This document shows positions 24,001 to 40,563 of a DNA stretch of 64,000 bases, one piece after another. This DNA is from Perca fluviatilis. Taxonomy: Eukaryota > Chordata > Actinopteri > Perciformes > Percidae. Position numbers and translations under genes: made by a program. The stretch lies in NCBI RefSeq assembly GCF_010015445.1, contig NC_053120.1, positions 15,241,597-15,305,596 on the forward strand, written 5' to 3'. Below the pieces are notes generated by a model that saw only the letters and a list, made by a program, of their open reading frames with translations, searched no databases and was not told where the DNA came from. The stretch's first letter is position 1, and every line of letters starts with the position of its first letter.

Positions 24001-26582
24001 CAACAAGTCCCTGATCTGAACCAGCACCAACGTTCTGATGTCACAGCGCCTGTACATCCAGGCAGGACTGAGTGGCCTGTGGGCGTCACATGGCTAGAAG
24101 AGACTCTTCCTTGGTCAGATCATCAGCTTCGTTTTGACGTCAAAGGATTAATTCATGACACCCAATTCAGTTGGATGGATACCACAGTTATCACTCACAG
24201 AGCAGAGAAAGGCTCCCAGGAGTTTTAGAGCAAGTGAATTGAAATATGTATATGTATAAGATCCATCTAGGGATGTGCATTGCAAAATAGCTTAGGCTAT
24301 AAATGCTGTGGTGTGGACTATGTTGGTCAAAACAAAACTCTCTTCTTGAAAAATCCAGTGTGTTGACCATCATCAGAACATTTTCTAACCTTTTGCCATC
24401 GCTGGTTGGGTGCATCTTTGGCTTTAAATTAGCTGGCTTGTTAAATTTTAACTGCAAAAACCTGTTTTGTTTTCACAGTGTTGTACATTACTCAGACCCA
24501 TGCAAGGAACAACTCCAAGACATGCAAAGACAGAACAGAGACTGATGCAACTATTCAGCCCTAAAGACAAAACATAACTGTATTTGGCCATGGACGAATC
24601 CGCACACTCAAACACCCAACAAACTCCCTGTGTTTCCCTCCAACACAGCACCTAACAAAGCCTTATGAAGTCCTCCAAAACACTCCGGTAATACGCCCTC
24701 CTATTCAGATACCTTGGTGCTGGGGGGATAAGCAACTTTGACTTGTTTTGGTTTGTCTGCCACCGTTCCCTTCAGTCTTGTTTTGATCTGTTTGGAATGT
24801 GACCCGATACTGATTTTAAATGTAAAAAGGAAAAAACATCTGAACAACTGATTTCCTCACGGCAACCTTGACGAGTCTTTTCTGCTCAGACGTGTCCTGA
24901 TTGGATACGTTTTGTATCCAGTTTTATCTACAAAAGAAACAGGTTACAAGACTGACTGATTCTTCTTTAACACAAAATATTTGAAGGATTACATGGTTAG
25001 ACAGCTCAGTTACAAGAAAGGCTATAAGAGGAAGTCTGGTATCAATAGTCCTTGGTCTGCTGACTGTTTGCCAACCACAGTGTCTCTAAACAATGTAATT
25101 CTAACGCGCATTATTACATTGTAACTCCAAATGCACTGCAGACACGGTACAAAAACACCTACAGTAATAATAGATACAAGAGTATCCAGGGTCACGTTTA
25201 CAAAATGTGGTCATAAAGCACCATTAGGGCCATATGTAACACACTGTAAATGTGCAGTAATAGAATGTATACTAAAAAAGTAAGGGACATATACTGTACA
25301 TGTTAATTCTTACCTGTATACTACTTTGTTTTATCCATTATATATTTATTTGTAATTCTTGTTTTTACTCTTATTCCAAATTTAATTTTTCTATATACAC
25401 CAGCCTTTTTAACATAGCCTAAGTAGCATGCCACCCTTGATTTCACTACACATATTGTATAAGGATCCTTGAAACCTGAATCTAAGTGTTGAGTAAATGT
25501 TTGCATCTTCCTGTGAACAAAAAACAAGGACTTCTCTTCAAAGTCTGTTTGTTGAAACTCAGAGTTGGCATGACATGAAGCATATGACCATTGTCTAATT
25601 GAGGCCTCATGTTTAACTTTACTCATTTTATCTTGAAAACTATAACTTTGAACAGTGGATTCCTCAGTATTAGAAGTAAGGCCAATGTGAGGAAAACAGA
25701 TGGATTTTGTATTCATATTTGAATCACTGTAAAAATCCACCAATTTACTTTCAAAGACTGCTGACACAATATTTTGTTTTTGTCAAATCTACAAACTTCA
25801 GAGACTTTTCGAGGTCCTTGTGCACCTTGTTATATTGTTATATGTTAAGTGTATCTCTGTTCTAATGAGCTTTGAATCTCTGTGTTTCATAACACTTCTA
25901 GTGTTACCAAATTGGCATATGACATCAAGCGACTTTGGGAATAAAGTAACACTCATATGCCTAGCTGGCATGTTCTTGGCACAATACTGACTACATCCAT
26001 TTTTTTGGTTCTTGGTCATAATTTTCAAGAACTATATGTGCTTATTTTGCACTAATTGGTAAAGACAGTTCAGTCCGACTAGAGTCATCTATGATCTTGC
26101 CATTTCACAGATGGCAACATAAAGGATTCAACTCGATGAACCGCACAGCCAACGTTAGCCAGACTATGGCGAGTTAGCAAAAATTCTGACTACATCCTGA
26201 ATAGTAATGATATTGTTAGTAGTGTTGGTTCTCTGGTTCAGGAGGCCTACTACAGTTTATACTGGAGACACTTATGTGATCGGTGTTTGTCTATCTTTTG
26301 ACACCCTTCAAGATGTTAAAGAGAAGGTTTTTTTACATGGAAGCTGGGAAACAACTTGAGCCCTTGCAAACAGGAACATACAGTAGTTTGACGTCTTTGG
26401 ACTTAACCACCACACAAGACAGTCATGTAATATCCAGAAACTTCTTCATTTACTTGAAAAACACATAAGCTTCTCGTGTGTGTATGAGTCAGCTCATTGC
26501 TCCATAGTGCCACATCAGCAAATCTATGTTAATACAAAGATATATATATTATTGATTTAAAAGGACTGATTTCTTTTTTTTA
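21014..26582. other. No gene supported; possible conserved non-coding blocks
   Basis: Mostly single-copy. Noted: a full CRE palindrome TGACGTCA at 24135-24142 in a GC-richer block (23640-24170), and a 147-codon minus-strand open stretch at 25321-25767 (see findings). No joined exons could be built. Confidence 0.4.
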
Positions 26583-26740
26583 TTTCTCTCTATCTGTATA
26601 TCTGTATCTGTGTCTCTGTATTTCTGTATTTCTGTATATCTGTATATCTATATCTGTGTCTCTGTATTTCTGTATTTCTGTATATCTGTATATCTGTATC
26701 TTTGTCTCTGTATTTCTGTATATCTGTATCAGTGTCTCTG
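26583..26740. repeat. (TCTGTATA)-type imperfect microsatellite
   Basis: Interleaved TCTGTATATCTG and TCTGTATTTCTG units for about 160 bp. Confidence 0.95.
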
Positions 26741-26982
26741 TGTCCCAACTGGTCACCGGCAGATGGCCGCCCACCATGAGTCAGGGTTTCTGCATGTAAA
26801 AAGGAAGTTTTTCCTCGCCACTGTCGCATCAAATGCTTGCTCGTGGGAAATTGTTGGGTCGTATCGTGGCGTAAATTATAGAGTGTGGTCTAGTCCCACT
26901 CTATCTGTGAAGTGTTCTGAGATAACTCCTGTTGTGATTTGACACTTTAAATAAAACTGAATTGAATTGAATTGAATTTTGC
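26741..26982 (+). mobile_element. Retroposon 3' end with ATTGA tail
   Basis: CAGATGGCCGCCCACCATGA, AAGGAAGTTTTTCCTCGCCAC, TGCTTGCTCGTGGG and TAAATAAAACTGAATTGAAT in this order match the 3' end of a LINE/SINE family very common in teleosts, closing with GAATT/ATTGA tandem tail units (26967-26982). Only the 3' segment is present, as is usual for 5'-truncated insertions. Confidence 0.65.
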
Positions 26983-27907
26983 AGGACGCATACTGTTGAG
27001 AGACATTTTTCCATAAGCTGCATGGACCTGTGACAGAACTTTTTTCCATCCTGAATCAATCATAAGTCCAACCTTGCCTCAACTAGTCATATTTTCTTCC
27101 AGCAAGTTGTTCCCAAATGTTTCTATGACACACTGGATACAGGCTCACATTCAGTGGCTTATTTGATTATATGTTGTTTCGGCCATGCAACCATCTTATA
27201 GTCAATTGCTGTTTCGAAATGTAATTAGTGATTGGGGATACACTGCCACTGCAAACTTGTCCAAAATGAAACACTTTGTCTCTTTTTGTCTCATGTGATT
27301 ACTTTAACCTAATTTAGCCCTGAACAAATACTTGAAATGATCAGTGGTGGTCAAAGTAATTTTTTTTTTTAAGTCCAATTCTGTCTGCGTGTTTGTGAGA
27401 CGGAGAAAAACACAGGATGTACAGATTTCTTAGAACACATCGCTAACCGAGTTATCCTCCTAAAATTCCCTGGATCTAATTGCTTTTGAACCGTTATAAA
27501 AAGCATGTTTAGATTTAAAAAATATTTGTATTGTAGTATTTGTAGTTGTATTTATTTATATTGATTCTACATTGTATATATTTGTCTTTAACTTTATGTT
27601 TTGAACATTCTTGTTTTTAAACTCTTAATTGTTGGCCTTTGGATGTTGTCTTTTTTGTACTTTGGAAAATACAAAAGTTATAAAATCTCTGTTTTTCTCT
27701 TGAGTTGCTCTTGGTTATTTTATCTCAGAAAACAATATTTCAGTTAATCAAGAAAACAGATAAAGACCTGTTGAGCATGTCCACCTTAACTCCGGGCCAA
27801 AAAAACACCCTGAGGAAAGACTGAAGGTATGCAGGTTACAATGTGCAAACCAAGAGGGATAGTTTCCTTCCAAAATAAGACTTTTACCTTCAGAAAATCA
27901 CAACAAG
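26983..27907. other. No gene seen
   Basis: AT-rich single-copy DNA. Confidence 0.4.
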
Positions 27908-28225
27908 CAGTGATGGAGGAAGTATTTAGATCCTTTTCTTAAGTAAAAGTATGAATACCACACTGTAAAAAAAACTCAATTATAAGTAAAAGTCCTGCAT
28001 TAAAAATGTTACTTGAGCAAAAGTATGCAAGTATAATAAGGAAAATTTACTTAAACGTATTTCTTATTACTCATCCATTAATGTGTAAGCAGCATTTCAC
28101 TCTTGTAGTTGTCGGAGGTGGAACAAAGTTTTAACTATTTAGTATCAGACTGCTACTAATGATTATTTAAATTAAAGAAAAATAGTTTTCCATTAATCTT
28201 TAAAATTGTTTGGTTTGTAAAATAA
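27908..28225. mobile_element. 5' half of a hAT-like MITE
   Basis: Starts CAGTGATGGAGGAAGTATTT and follows the family at 19946 through TAAAAGTCCTGCATTAAAA to TTTGGTTTGTAAAAT, then passes directly into the tandem array. The 3' half of the MITE is missing. Confidence 0.65.
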
Positions 28226-29330
28226 AAAGTCAAAGTATAGTATTTCAAAAGTGATCATAAAAAAATCATAGTTTAGTATTTTGAAAAAAGTGATTAAAAA
28301 ATCGTAGCAGAGTATGGCGAAAAAAGTGATGAAATCATATTATAGTATGTCGATAAAAGTCATAAAAAAGTCAAAGTATAGTGTATCAAAATAGCCAGTA
28401 CAGTATATCAAAAAAGTTACAGTATAGTGTGTCAAAAAAGGGATAAAAAAGTCATAGTATAGTATGTCAAAAAATTTGATAAACAAAGTCAGTTTGTCAA
28501 ATATAGTCTCAGTATATTATGTCGAAAAAAGTGATAAAAAAGTCATAGTATGTCAAAATATGCATAAAAAACATAGCATATAAAAAGAGTCATATCATAT
28601 CATATCAAATGTGAAAAAAGTGATAAAAATATCATACTATAGCATGTCAAAAAAAGTGATATAATATTTACAAAAAAGTAACAGTACAGTATGTCAAATA
28701 TAGTCATAGTATAGTATATACAAAAAAATCATAGTATAGTGTGTCAAAAAAGTGATAAAAAGTCATAGTATAGTATGTCGAAAAAAGGGATAAAAAAGTT
28801 ATAGTATAGAATGTAAAAAAATCATAGTATAGTATATCAAAAAACTCATAGTATAGTATGCTGAAAAAAGTGATAAAGTATTCATATTATGGTATGTGAA
28901 AAATAGTCATAGTATAGTATATCAAAAAAGTGATAAAAAAGTCATAGTATAGTATGTCGAAAAAAAAGTCACAGTATAGTACATCGAAAAAAAGTAAAGG
29001 TATAGTATGTCAAAAATAGTCATATGTTGAAAAAACAGATAAAAAAAGTAATTGTATAGAATGCCCATTAAAGTCAAAGCATGTCGAAAAAAGTGATAAA
29101 AAAGTAATGCATAGTATTTCAAAAAAAGTGATCAAAAAAGTAATAGTATAGTATGTCGAAAGAAGACAAAAAAAGGTCATAGTATAGTATCTCAAAAATA
29201 GTCATAGTATAGTATGTCGAAAAATATGATAAAAAAAAGTCATGGTAGCATATATCGAAAAAAGTCATAGTATAGTATATCCACAACAATTCATAGTATA
29301 GTGTGTCAAAAAAAGTTTTAAAAAGTCACG
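28226..29330. repeat. AT-rich tandem array (minisatellite), about 1.1 kb
   Basis: More than 30 degenerate units built from GTCATAGTATAGTATGTCG and AAAAAAGTGATAAAAAA, in longer (about 35 bp) and shorter (about 22-25 bp) versions. Many units read A(n)-GTCATAGTATAGTAT. Minus-strand open frames here are artefacts. Confidence 0.95.
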
Positions 29331-30262
29331 TTTTAATGTTTTTTGTAGATGAAAGTATGCAGATGTAGTAGGTGACCGAAAATCTTACAGATAACAATAT
29401 TGAGAATGCTGCTGAATCAGTATTCACACAGTTAGTAATGACAAAACACAGATGTAAACCACACATAAAGTAATAAAAACAGAATATTTGAGCGATAAAT
29501 TCCCACACCAAACCAGATGTGCAGGTTTGACAACAGAAACCGAAGTTACAATACATTGAAATTGTTAAATGACTCATTCTGACTCAGAGCATCAATTAAA
29601 AGCATCACATAAACACAAGGACAACATGGAACAATGTGGATGTTGCACAATGCCATGAAACATCTTGTTCTCTGGGTGGAAGAGTCCCTTCATAAAAAAC
29701 ACACACAGCAGGGTCACTGTGAAGTCACTGCGGTGAACACCAGGAAGACCTCAGGGTGTCGGTCGGACACCAGGATGTTCACTTTCCCTTCATGATCAGT
29801 GAGATACAAAAAGATATTTGTTGGTTAATTGTTCAGGACTCATTCTAAGTTGAACCTTATTGAGACTAAGGGCATATAGCTATATATAGCTTTTCCTTCA
29901 CAGAGGAGCAGAACCTGTAAAAAGCTTACAAAGGACACTTTGTAGGCTACTTTTTGTCTAAATCTACTCTATGTCTAGTCTATAATAACTGAAGGTTGAA
30001 ATACTGGAATTGTCTAGTCTATAAAACTGAAGGTTAAATACCAGAATTGAATCCTTAAAAGAGCTAAGTGAAGCCTTAAACGTGTCTTAGGAGTTTCTGT
30101 CTGTTTTTACCATAACGATTAATCGGTTTAACCAGTTAATTAAAGGTTTATTTAAGTAGCGTGATGTTGTAAACAGGAAAGGTAAGGTAGTAAGGTTAGT
30201 GTAAAGGTATAGGTTCAGACAATTTAGAGTTTAGCGGGGCTTTCTATAGTGTTTGGCATTTA
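29331..30262. other. No gene supported; one exon-like stretch
   Basis: At 29711-29815 the minus strand has a short frame with coding-like third-position bias ending in TGA (see findings). The rest is unremarkable. Confidence 0.35.
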
Positions 30263-30642
30263 CAGTTTTTTCCAACTGCTTACACACAAAATCTTTTCAT
30301 GTCACACGATTTTTGAAACCTCTCACTCAAAGTGCAAAACTACACAGCAAATCTCCAAAACCATAAGCTATTTCTCAGCCTTTCACTCAGTTTTCAATTG
30401 CATAAAACACTTTTTTCAAAACATTAAACACAATTCTCTACCTAAGACACAAAAATCTAACAAGAAGTGACTTGCTATCCATTTCTAAACACAACCAATC
30501 AAAATGCTACACTTATTTACCAGGGCATACACACACACTCCTCACATGTGCAAACACATTATGTCATAACTGAACACTAACCAATCATTGCTTTAGTATA
30601 GGCCTATACAGAGGCCAAAGGTCAGATTACCTGTTTGGAACA

Positions 30643-30825
30643 ATGGATGCCAACAATAGACAGAGAGCAAGAGGAGGAGGAGGGAGAGACAGGGGATAAC
30701 AACGAGGAGGAGGAGGAGGGAAGAAGAGTAAGAAGGAGAGCCATTTCTGATGAGATCAGGGAGAGAAGCCCATCTTGAGTAGCTTTACAGTGGCGTCCAT
30801 ACTGCATGCAACTATCTAATGACTA
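30643..30825 (+). pseudogene. Transposase N-terminal remnant
   Basis: ATG at 30643 opens MDANNRQRARGGGGRDRG followed by a stop. Further along, in other frames, RRAISDEIRERSPS and SFTVASIL can be read; these recall the N-terminal region and DNA-binding helix of a fish Tc1/mariner transposase (RRAISDEIR... RFTVASII). Stops, frameshifts and loss of the catalytic part make it non-functional. Confidence 0.6.
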
Positions 30826-30909
30826 TTTCAGCATTACAAATCAATCAGACTTTGTTGTGCACAAAGTGCATACAATTCTGTCCCCCCGCCCACACACAAG
30901 CGCACACCA

Positions 30910-30910
<1 letters not shown>

Positions 30911-30960
<50 letters not shown>
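30911..30960. repeat. (CA)n microsatellite
   Basis: About 25 uninterrupted CA units inside the Tc1/mariner derivative. Confidence 0.98.
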
Positions 30961-30962
<2 letters not shown>

Positions 30963-31445
30963 TCTTTATTCTAAAAATGATACCTTTGGTTTACATATGT
31001 TTATACTTTTTTTTTCTTGTTTCATGCTACTGTATACAACACTGGGCTACTCTTACAGACGTAATGTTTTGCCCAATACATATTTTCTGTTTTACTGTAA
31101 CATTACATTGTTTTTTACAGTGCACTTTTCAACCACTTTCAGCAGACTACTTTCTCTCTAGAACATTGTAGATATAAGCCTATGAAAGACAAAAGAGCTT
31201 TAGATTTAGAACAACAGTGTGTACATGGTATATCCAAAACTTTTATTATGAAAAAAGTGTTTGCCATTTGATGCAAATGCTTCATTTTGAGATGTGTTTA
31301 TGGTATTTTGAATGCAGTGTTTCATTTTGAAGGAGATGTGAGGCATTTTGCATTTTGTGTGTGCAGTTTTGGGAATTGTGTGTAGAGTTTTGAAAAAAGG
31401 AGACATAGTTTTGAAAACGTGTGTAAGCAGTTGGAAAAAACTGTA

Positions 31446-32921
31446 TTTACAACCAAAATGATGCATTATGCATTATTTTCCGCACAGTTGACTTTAATAA
31501 TGCTTTATATCGTTTTTATTATGGTCTGTGTCCTTGTCGTGTTGGTATTGGCAGTATAAATTCTAAACTTTTGGCAGTTTTATACCTATCCTTGTCAAGT
31601 AATGTTTAATATATATATACTGTATATCTAGTAACTAACAGTGTACTAAAAAAACAGTTACAGAGCCTTTAATTGAAAGCTGTGACTTAAGTAGGTTAGT
31701 ATCCCCCCTGCCCCCTCTCTCTCGCAGAGTTTCTAGGTTAAATTTTCCCTCCCTGCTGAGGTGTCTGTCCTTGAAGCGAACCACAGATTAGATACCTAAA
31801 AAATGGCTGAGAAGATCAGACTGTGTTCCTTCACTGTATAGGAGACCAGCAGACACACTTCAAGGTTGTTTTTAAATGCTATAAAATCGGTTTTAATGTT
31901 TTATTCATAATAAAAGATGTGGATATGCCAGTTCCTCTTCACTGTACTGTACAAGATTGTTATCTTCTCTTATTTCTGGTCCTGTGTCATTCCTTTGATG
32001 ACAGCAGCTGTGAAATGATGCCACACCACTGCAACTCCTACTGAAAGACTCCTGTCAGGTGTCAGGTTAATATAAAGGCTGGACCGTCATTTATTTTTCT
32101 ATCTATTTTTAATGAATTGTTTGGTATGTGAAATAGCTTGTTTTGTCTGATACACAGTTCACCAAGTATTCAGATAACAATGATATAAAACAAACAACAA
32201 ATCCACACGATGGAACCATCTCTTAAGTTTCATTTGAAAGCAGTTTGGTCTGAAAATACTGTCGATTTAAGTATTTTACAAGTATAAAACCTTCTCACTG
32301 AATTGCTCATCCATCCTCTGCACATCTCTCGGTCCTCCTACTTTAAGATGTTGCAGTGAACAGACTCCAGAGAATTTCTTCCGCTTGGCCTTCAGCCATG
32401 TTTATAGCTTTGTGTGACACTGTTTACTTCACTGAGCTGCTTGTTTGTTCCTATGTGCTTATATGTGGCAAAAAAAAAACTTTGTTGAATATTCATGTAA
32501 ACAAGGAACAAACTGTACAAGAGGACACTTAATGAGATCCATATAAGAGCCGAACTCAATGTGGCCGATGATTTAGTGGTGAGAAGAAGCAATAACTTTT
32601 GTTGCTTGTTTTTTTCAAGGGGAAGAAAAAACACCCAAAAAAATGGATTGTGTGTGTGCTCAACATTAGAGCTGTCACTGGTCAAACTTGTCTGTAATGG
32701 ATGTTTTGAACCAGAGTGTAGCGTGTTTCTCCAGTGAACCGTGCCCTTGGCAATGATATCGTTTTACTCACAATGTTCAAGTGTACATGATGTACCAATC
32801 CACTGGCATGCAACATGCTAAACAGAGGCCCTCTACTGTTACCCTTACAAAGTGTGTACAGCTTACATACCAGTCAAAGTTGGAATGAAACACTAAAGAC
32901 AAACATCATTTCAATCTTTTT
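31446..32921. other. No gene supported
   Basis: Single-copy DNA downstream of arrdc2. Short frames such as MAEKIRLCSFTV at 31804 end after a dozen codons. Confidence 0.4.
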
Positions 32922-34303
32922 TTTATTAGAAAAAAACAAATTACAAAACTTTGGCAAGATTGTGAATCAACAATTTGTATAAAAATATATTTGGTTTTTT
33001 TTTTCAGTGCGTGCCAACAAAAGTCACACAGCTGACCCTGAAGACTTCTTTAAAAACAGTTTAACTAACTTTTTGGAAGTTGAGGAGAAAAAAATAATCC
33101 TCGAGACAGTTTTTGGAATGTTCTTTGTCCATACATTTCAGTGGCATCTCCAGCTTAAGGCACGACTTGAACGCTGAGCACTATGCTCTGGTTGAGCTTT
33201 AAAAAGCGCCCCGCAGCACCAAGGCATCTGGCTTCCATCAAAAGCTTCAGACCACATGGCTCAGAGGTCTCCATCTCCTCCTGCTTTGTTTAACAGCTGG
33301 GAGAATTCATTTATGAGCCTTGTACAACTTTATACACAAACTGCTCATCCTTATTTTATCATTGTGCTAAAATCAACAACCAAAGCTTCACACTTCAGTT
33401 TCTTACACCTTGCATTAACACAACACCACTTTTGGAATTCATCCACATACCATCCAAGTTCTTGCAGAATACATTCAGCTCTATTCATCTCCATGAGAAA
33501 ATGACTCCCTGAAACTCCCATGTAAATCTTCAACTGCAGATAATTAAGGCATATGTATTTCTCCCTTTTACATTATTGTGACCTGCATGCATAAAATACA
33601 TCTACATCTGCTTACTTGACTTGTCTGTTCCACCATCACACCTTCAGATACAGTATATGCTTAAGTAACAGTAGAAACCACCAGGCACACTGCTGAGTCA
33701 CACAATGCATAGCAACGTAGGGTGTTCAAATCTTCTGTGTTGCCAGGATAAGGAGAGTTGGAACGTTAAGACAATAATTGCACTTTTCTCTTTACGCCAC
33801 TCAAAGATGACAATGTGCTTCTAAACATGTCAACTTATCAAGAGCGCTTTTCTTCAAACATTGAACACCAGGTACAACTCCAACTCTCCTACTGCCAAAT
33901 ATCAAGTGATCTTTCCACCCTAATATGTCTCCAAATCCCCTTCCAAAATTCGCTTCACATGAGGGAATCCTTGATTGGGAGGTATTTGTAGCTTGTTTCC
34001 TAAAAGGAGCCAAAAATCACTTGGGGAGGACAGGAACTGATGTGGAGAAGTTACTTTCCTCAGAACAGAACAGGAAAGTGTCCACTTTTCTTTATAAACT
34101 AGAAACAGAGTGGCCGCTCCTCCACTGACATCCAGTTCCTGTGAGCTCCATCTCCTGAACTCTCCGTGGGGCTTCAGTCCCTCTCCACGAACACTCGGTG
34201 GGACCAGGTGCCATTTATCGGAGAGAAGTAATCCAGGAGAAGACAAATCTCTTGATTTGTTTCTTTAAGTTAAGTCGCTTGACGCTCAGGTAGGGCTCAT
34301 GGT
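32922..34303 (-). other. arrdc2: Probable arrdc2 3' UTR with candidate poly(A) signal
   Basis: Unique non-repetitive DNA follows the arrdc2 stop codon at 34304-34306. The first well-formed AATAAA on the minus strand that I chose is at 32922-32927 (TTTATT on the plus strand). Open frames inside are short and lack family similarity. The extent of the UTR is inference. Confidence 0.35.
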
Positions 34304-38216
<3,913 letters not shown>

Positions 38217-38385
38217 TTTGCAGGTTGTGCAAGTCCTTTCAAACGCAAAAGTGAGTGATTCCTTTATTCCAGTTCCGCAGAATGTTAAAGAGTTCTGAGG
38301 TGGATCTTAAGACGACTTCTAGTCTCTTGCCTAAAGCTCTACTGTGAGCAGCACTTTCAGTCTGCAGCATTATTTAGGCTGAGCA
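38217..38385 (-). promoter_or_regulatory. arrdc2: arrdc2 proximal promoter and 5' UTR
   Basis: Upstream of the main ATG there is about 125 bp with no upstream in-frame start that would extend the protein. Then comes a TATA-like CTAAATAA (plus-strand complement at 38370-38377) and a GC box (GGGCGGG on the plus strand at 38389-38395). Together with the CpG-rich first exon this fits a core promoter with initiation near 38340. Transcription start is inferred, not observed. Confidence 0.5.
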
Positions 38386-40563
38386 AGTGGGCGGGATTTC
38401 TACATTTATTATGTAAGGCCTCAGGAGAGGGTTGAAGGCTGATGCTGCTTTCAGGTGCTCCTTCCTTGGCTCCGACTTTTCATTGCTGCACTTTTATTCC
38501 AAGTAAGACATGTAGCGGAGGGGGGAGGGGGGGGGGGTTGTACTTTTGTTTAAAGCATCATAACACAAAGGAGAATGTCCTCATCAGGCCAAAAAGTATG
38601 TTTCCTTAATTTACTGATCAACCTTCAGGTATCACCAGCTACAAAACGTAACAAGTCTGGACAAAGACTAAGAACAAAACCACCTCATGATGTCAACATT
38701 AACAAACATGATCAAGATAAAACTAAAAGAAAAACCTAAAACATAATTATCACATCTTCACAACGTTTCATGACAGCCACCCACCTGATAGTCACATCTT
38801 TCAGTCCTAGTTACAACCAACTTAGTTGGGTAACTTTCTGCAGCTCTTTTTATAACAACCATATGTCCGTACTGAGCATGAAGGCAGCATAATAAACATG
38901 CAGACAGGGTGTGGAGGCAGCGGAGAGGAAAACAGGGCCTGCTGGTGATTGATGGTTACAGGTTCTTAGAAGAAAACAGGCTTACTGAGCATGACTCCGT
39001 CTGGTAGAGATCCGCCCCGCACAGCTCAGAGGAAAATAGTTTCACTCTGTACCAAAGCTGTTTACTCCACTTCTTCCATGACACTTTGAACATACTGTAC
39101 ATATACAGCTATGATAAAACACACAGCTATGCACAAAGCATTCAACTTATGCCACCAAACAACTGCAGTCATTCTAACGTCAATAATGAAGCGATCCCAC
39201 ACACAGATATCACAGGAAAAGTCCCAGAATAAAGAAAACGTGTGCAACATTGCATGAATTATAGCACCAATGCAGCCCTTTCTTAACACATCAAATTAAA
39301 TTTCAACACTTGCAAACAAAGGCAAAATTGATTTTGTCTCACAAACTCTGCTGCAGTTAATAAACCAAAACAAACAAACAAACACTGCCTCATTTCTCAA
39401 CTGGGTTACTCTCTTCATACAATTCAAAAGTCATCAGAACAAAAATCAATTCTGGTCTGTGAAAAACAAAGTTGTTTACTCTTTTGTTCCCTGGGAGTAA
39501 GGAGTTAGCGCTCCAGTGCCACCAACAGGCAATGTGGAGGAAGTGTGCACAGCTGCAGGACTGCCAGGATGTTTTTACACAGCCCGACAACTGGACTGGA
39601 GATTAGTGGGAATCTAGGAAAAGTTGTAAGACTTTAGGTAGATGGTGCTCGCAGAAAAATAAAGTGCAACTGGGCCTCTGGAGGGGCTTTCCAACTTACT
39701 ATCTCCTCACTGCTATTTTACTCATTGCAGGTTAGTATAAAAGTACTAGAAAGGAGGTCATCTTTCCTTGAATATAATCAGTTCCTTTGCCCAAAGAAAT
39801 GTGAAATTAGCAGCAGAACTCTTTTGTCATATTTGGGAGGTCAGTGTTCCAGTTTGCATCAATTTGTCAGGTTTTGCTTAAAATACATTCATAGATATAT
39901 AAATACATTCAGGAAGTTCTCGCTTTTGGGAAAATATAGCGCCGGGCGCTAGTAAAATAAAGCCCAGCCTGCCACCTGCAGGTGACCAGGAGCAGCAGCC
40001 TGGCTCTACCAGTTCCTGCCTCGGTCTTGATAAGATGAATGCGTCTCTGCACAGAATGATGGGCCTGATAAAAGGTCCTGCTGTGCAGATGACTCAGTAT
40101 AATCACCCTAATCATGGATGAAAGCATGTTACCACTGCTGCAGACTAAAGTAAACATATTTATCCATGTGAGTTTCTCTCTGTTTACCTAAAGAGCTGCT
40201 GAGTGCACATTGTAGAACAAATATTAGCAAGCCGTATACTTTAGAGCAAAAGGGGGGCTTGAGAAAGTGTCTTTCATTCTTCAGTGATGTTTGCATGAGA
40301 AGCACATAAAAAAAAGGTAAACTTCCAACTTCTAAAACTGGAACAACTCACAAAAACACAACAAACCTCTCCACTGAAACCGGACTGACTCTCAAATACA
40401 TTCCTGTCTTTAAAAGAGAAAAACAATTGTTTATGAAAAAGTTAAAAGATAAATGAGCTGATCATGACGACATATTGTAAAATGAATGGAGAGCAGCAGC
40501 AGGCTGTGTGTGGTGGACGAGGACGGGCCTTATTAGAAATTCTTTGACGGGGCCGAGGGGAGC

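Larger units (their letters stand above)
30261..31445. mobile_element. Tc1/mariner-type element, deleted derivative, about 1.18 kb
   Basis: Perfect inverted ends CAGTTTTTTCCAACTGCTTA at 30263 and its inverse ending at 31443, flanked by TA on both sides, the Tc1/mariner target. Sub-terminal blocks around 30300-30450 and 31250-31400 (AAAACTACACA, TTTTGAAAA words) are also inverted. A broken transposase start lies at 30643-30825 and a (CA)n run at 30911-30960. Confidence 0.8.

Noticed and set aside
28922..29195. Phe/Tyr-rich membrane-like proteins on the minus strand
   Set aside because: They are translations of the AT-rich tandem array.
33256..33504. 82-codon plus-strand frame opposite the arrdc2 3' UTR
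   Set aside because: No family motif and it overlaps the likely antisense UTR.
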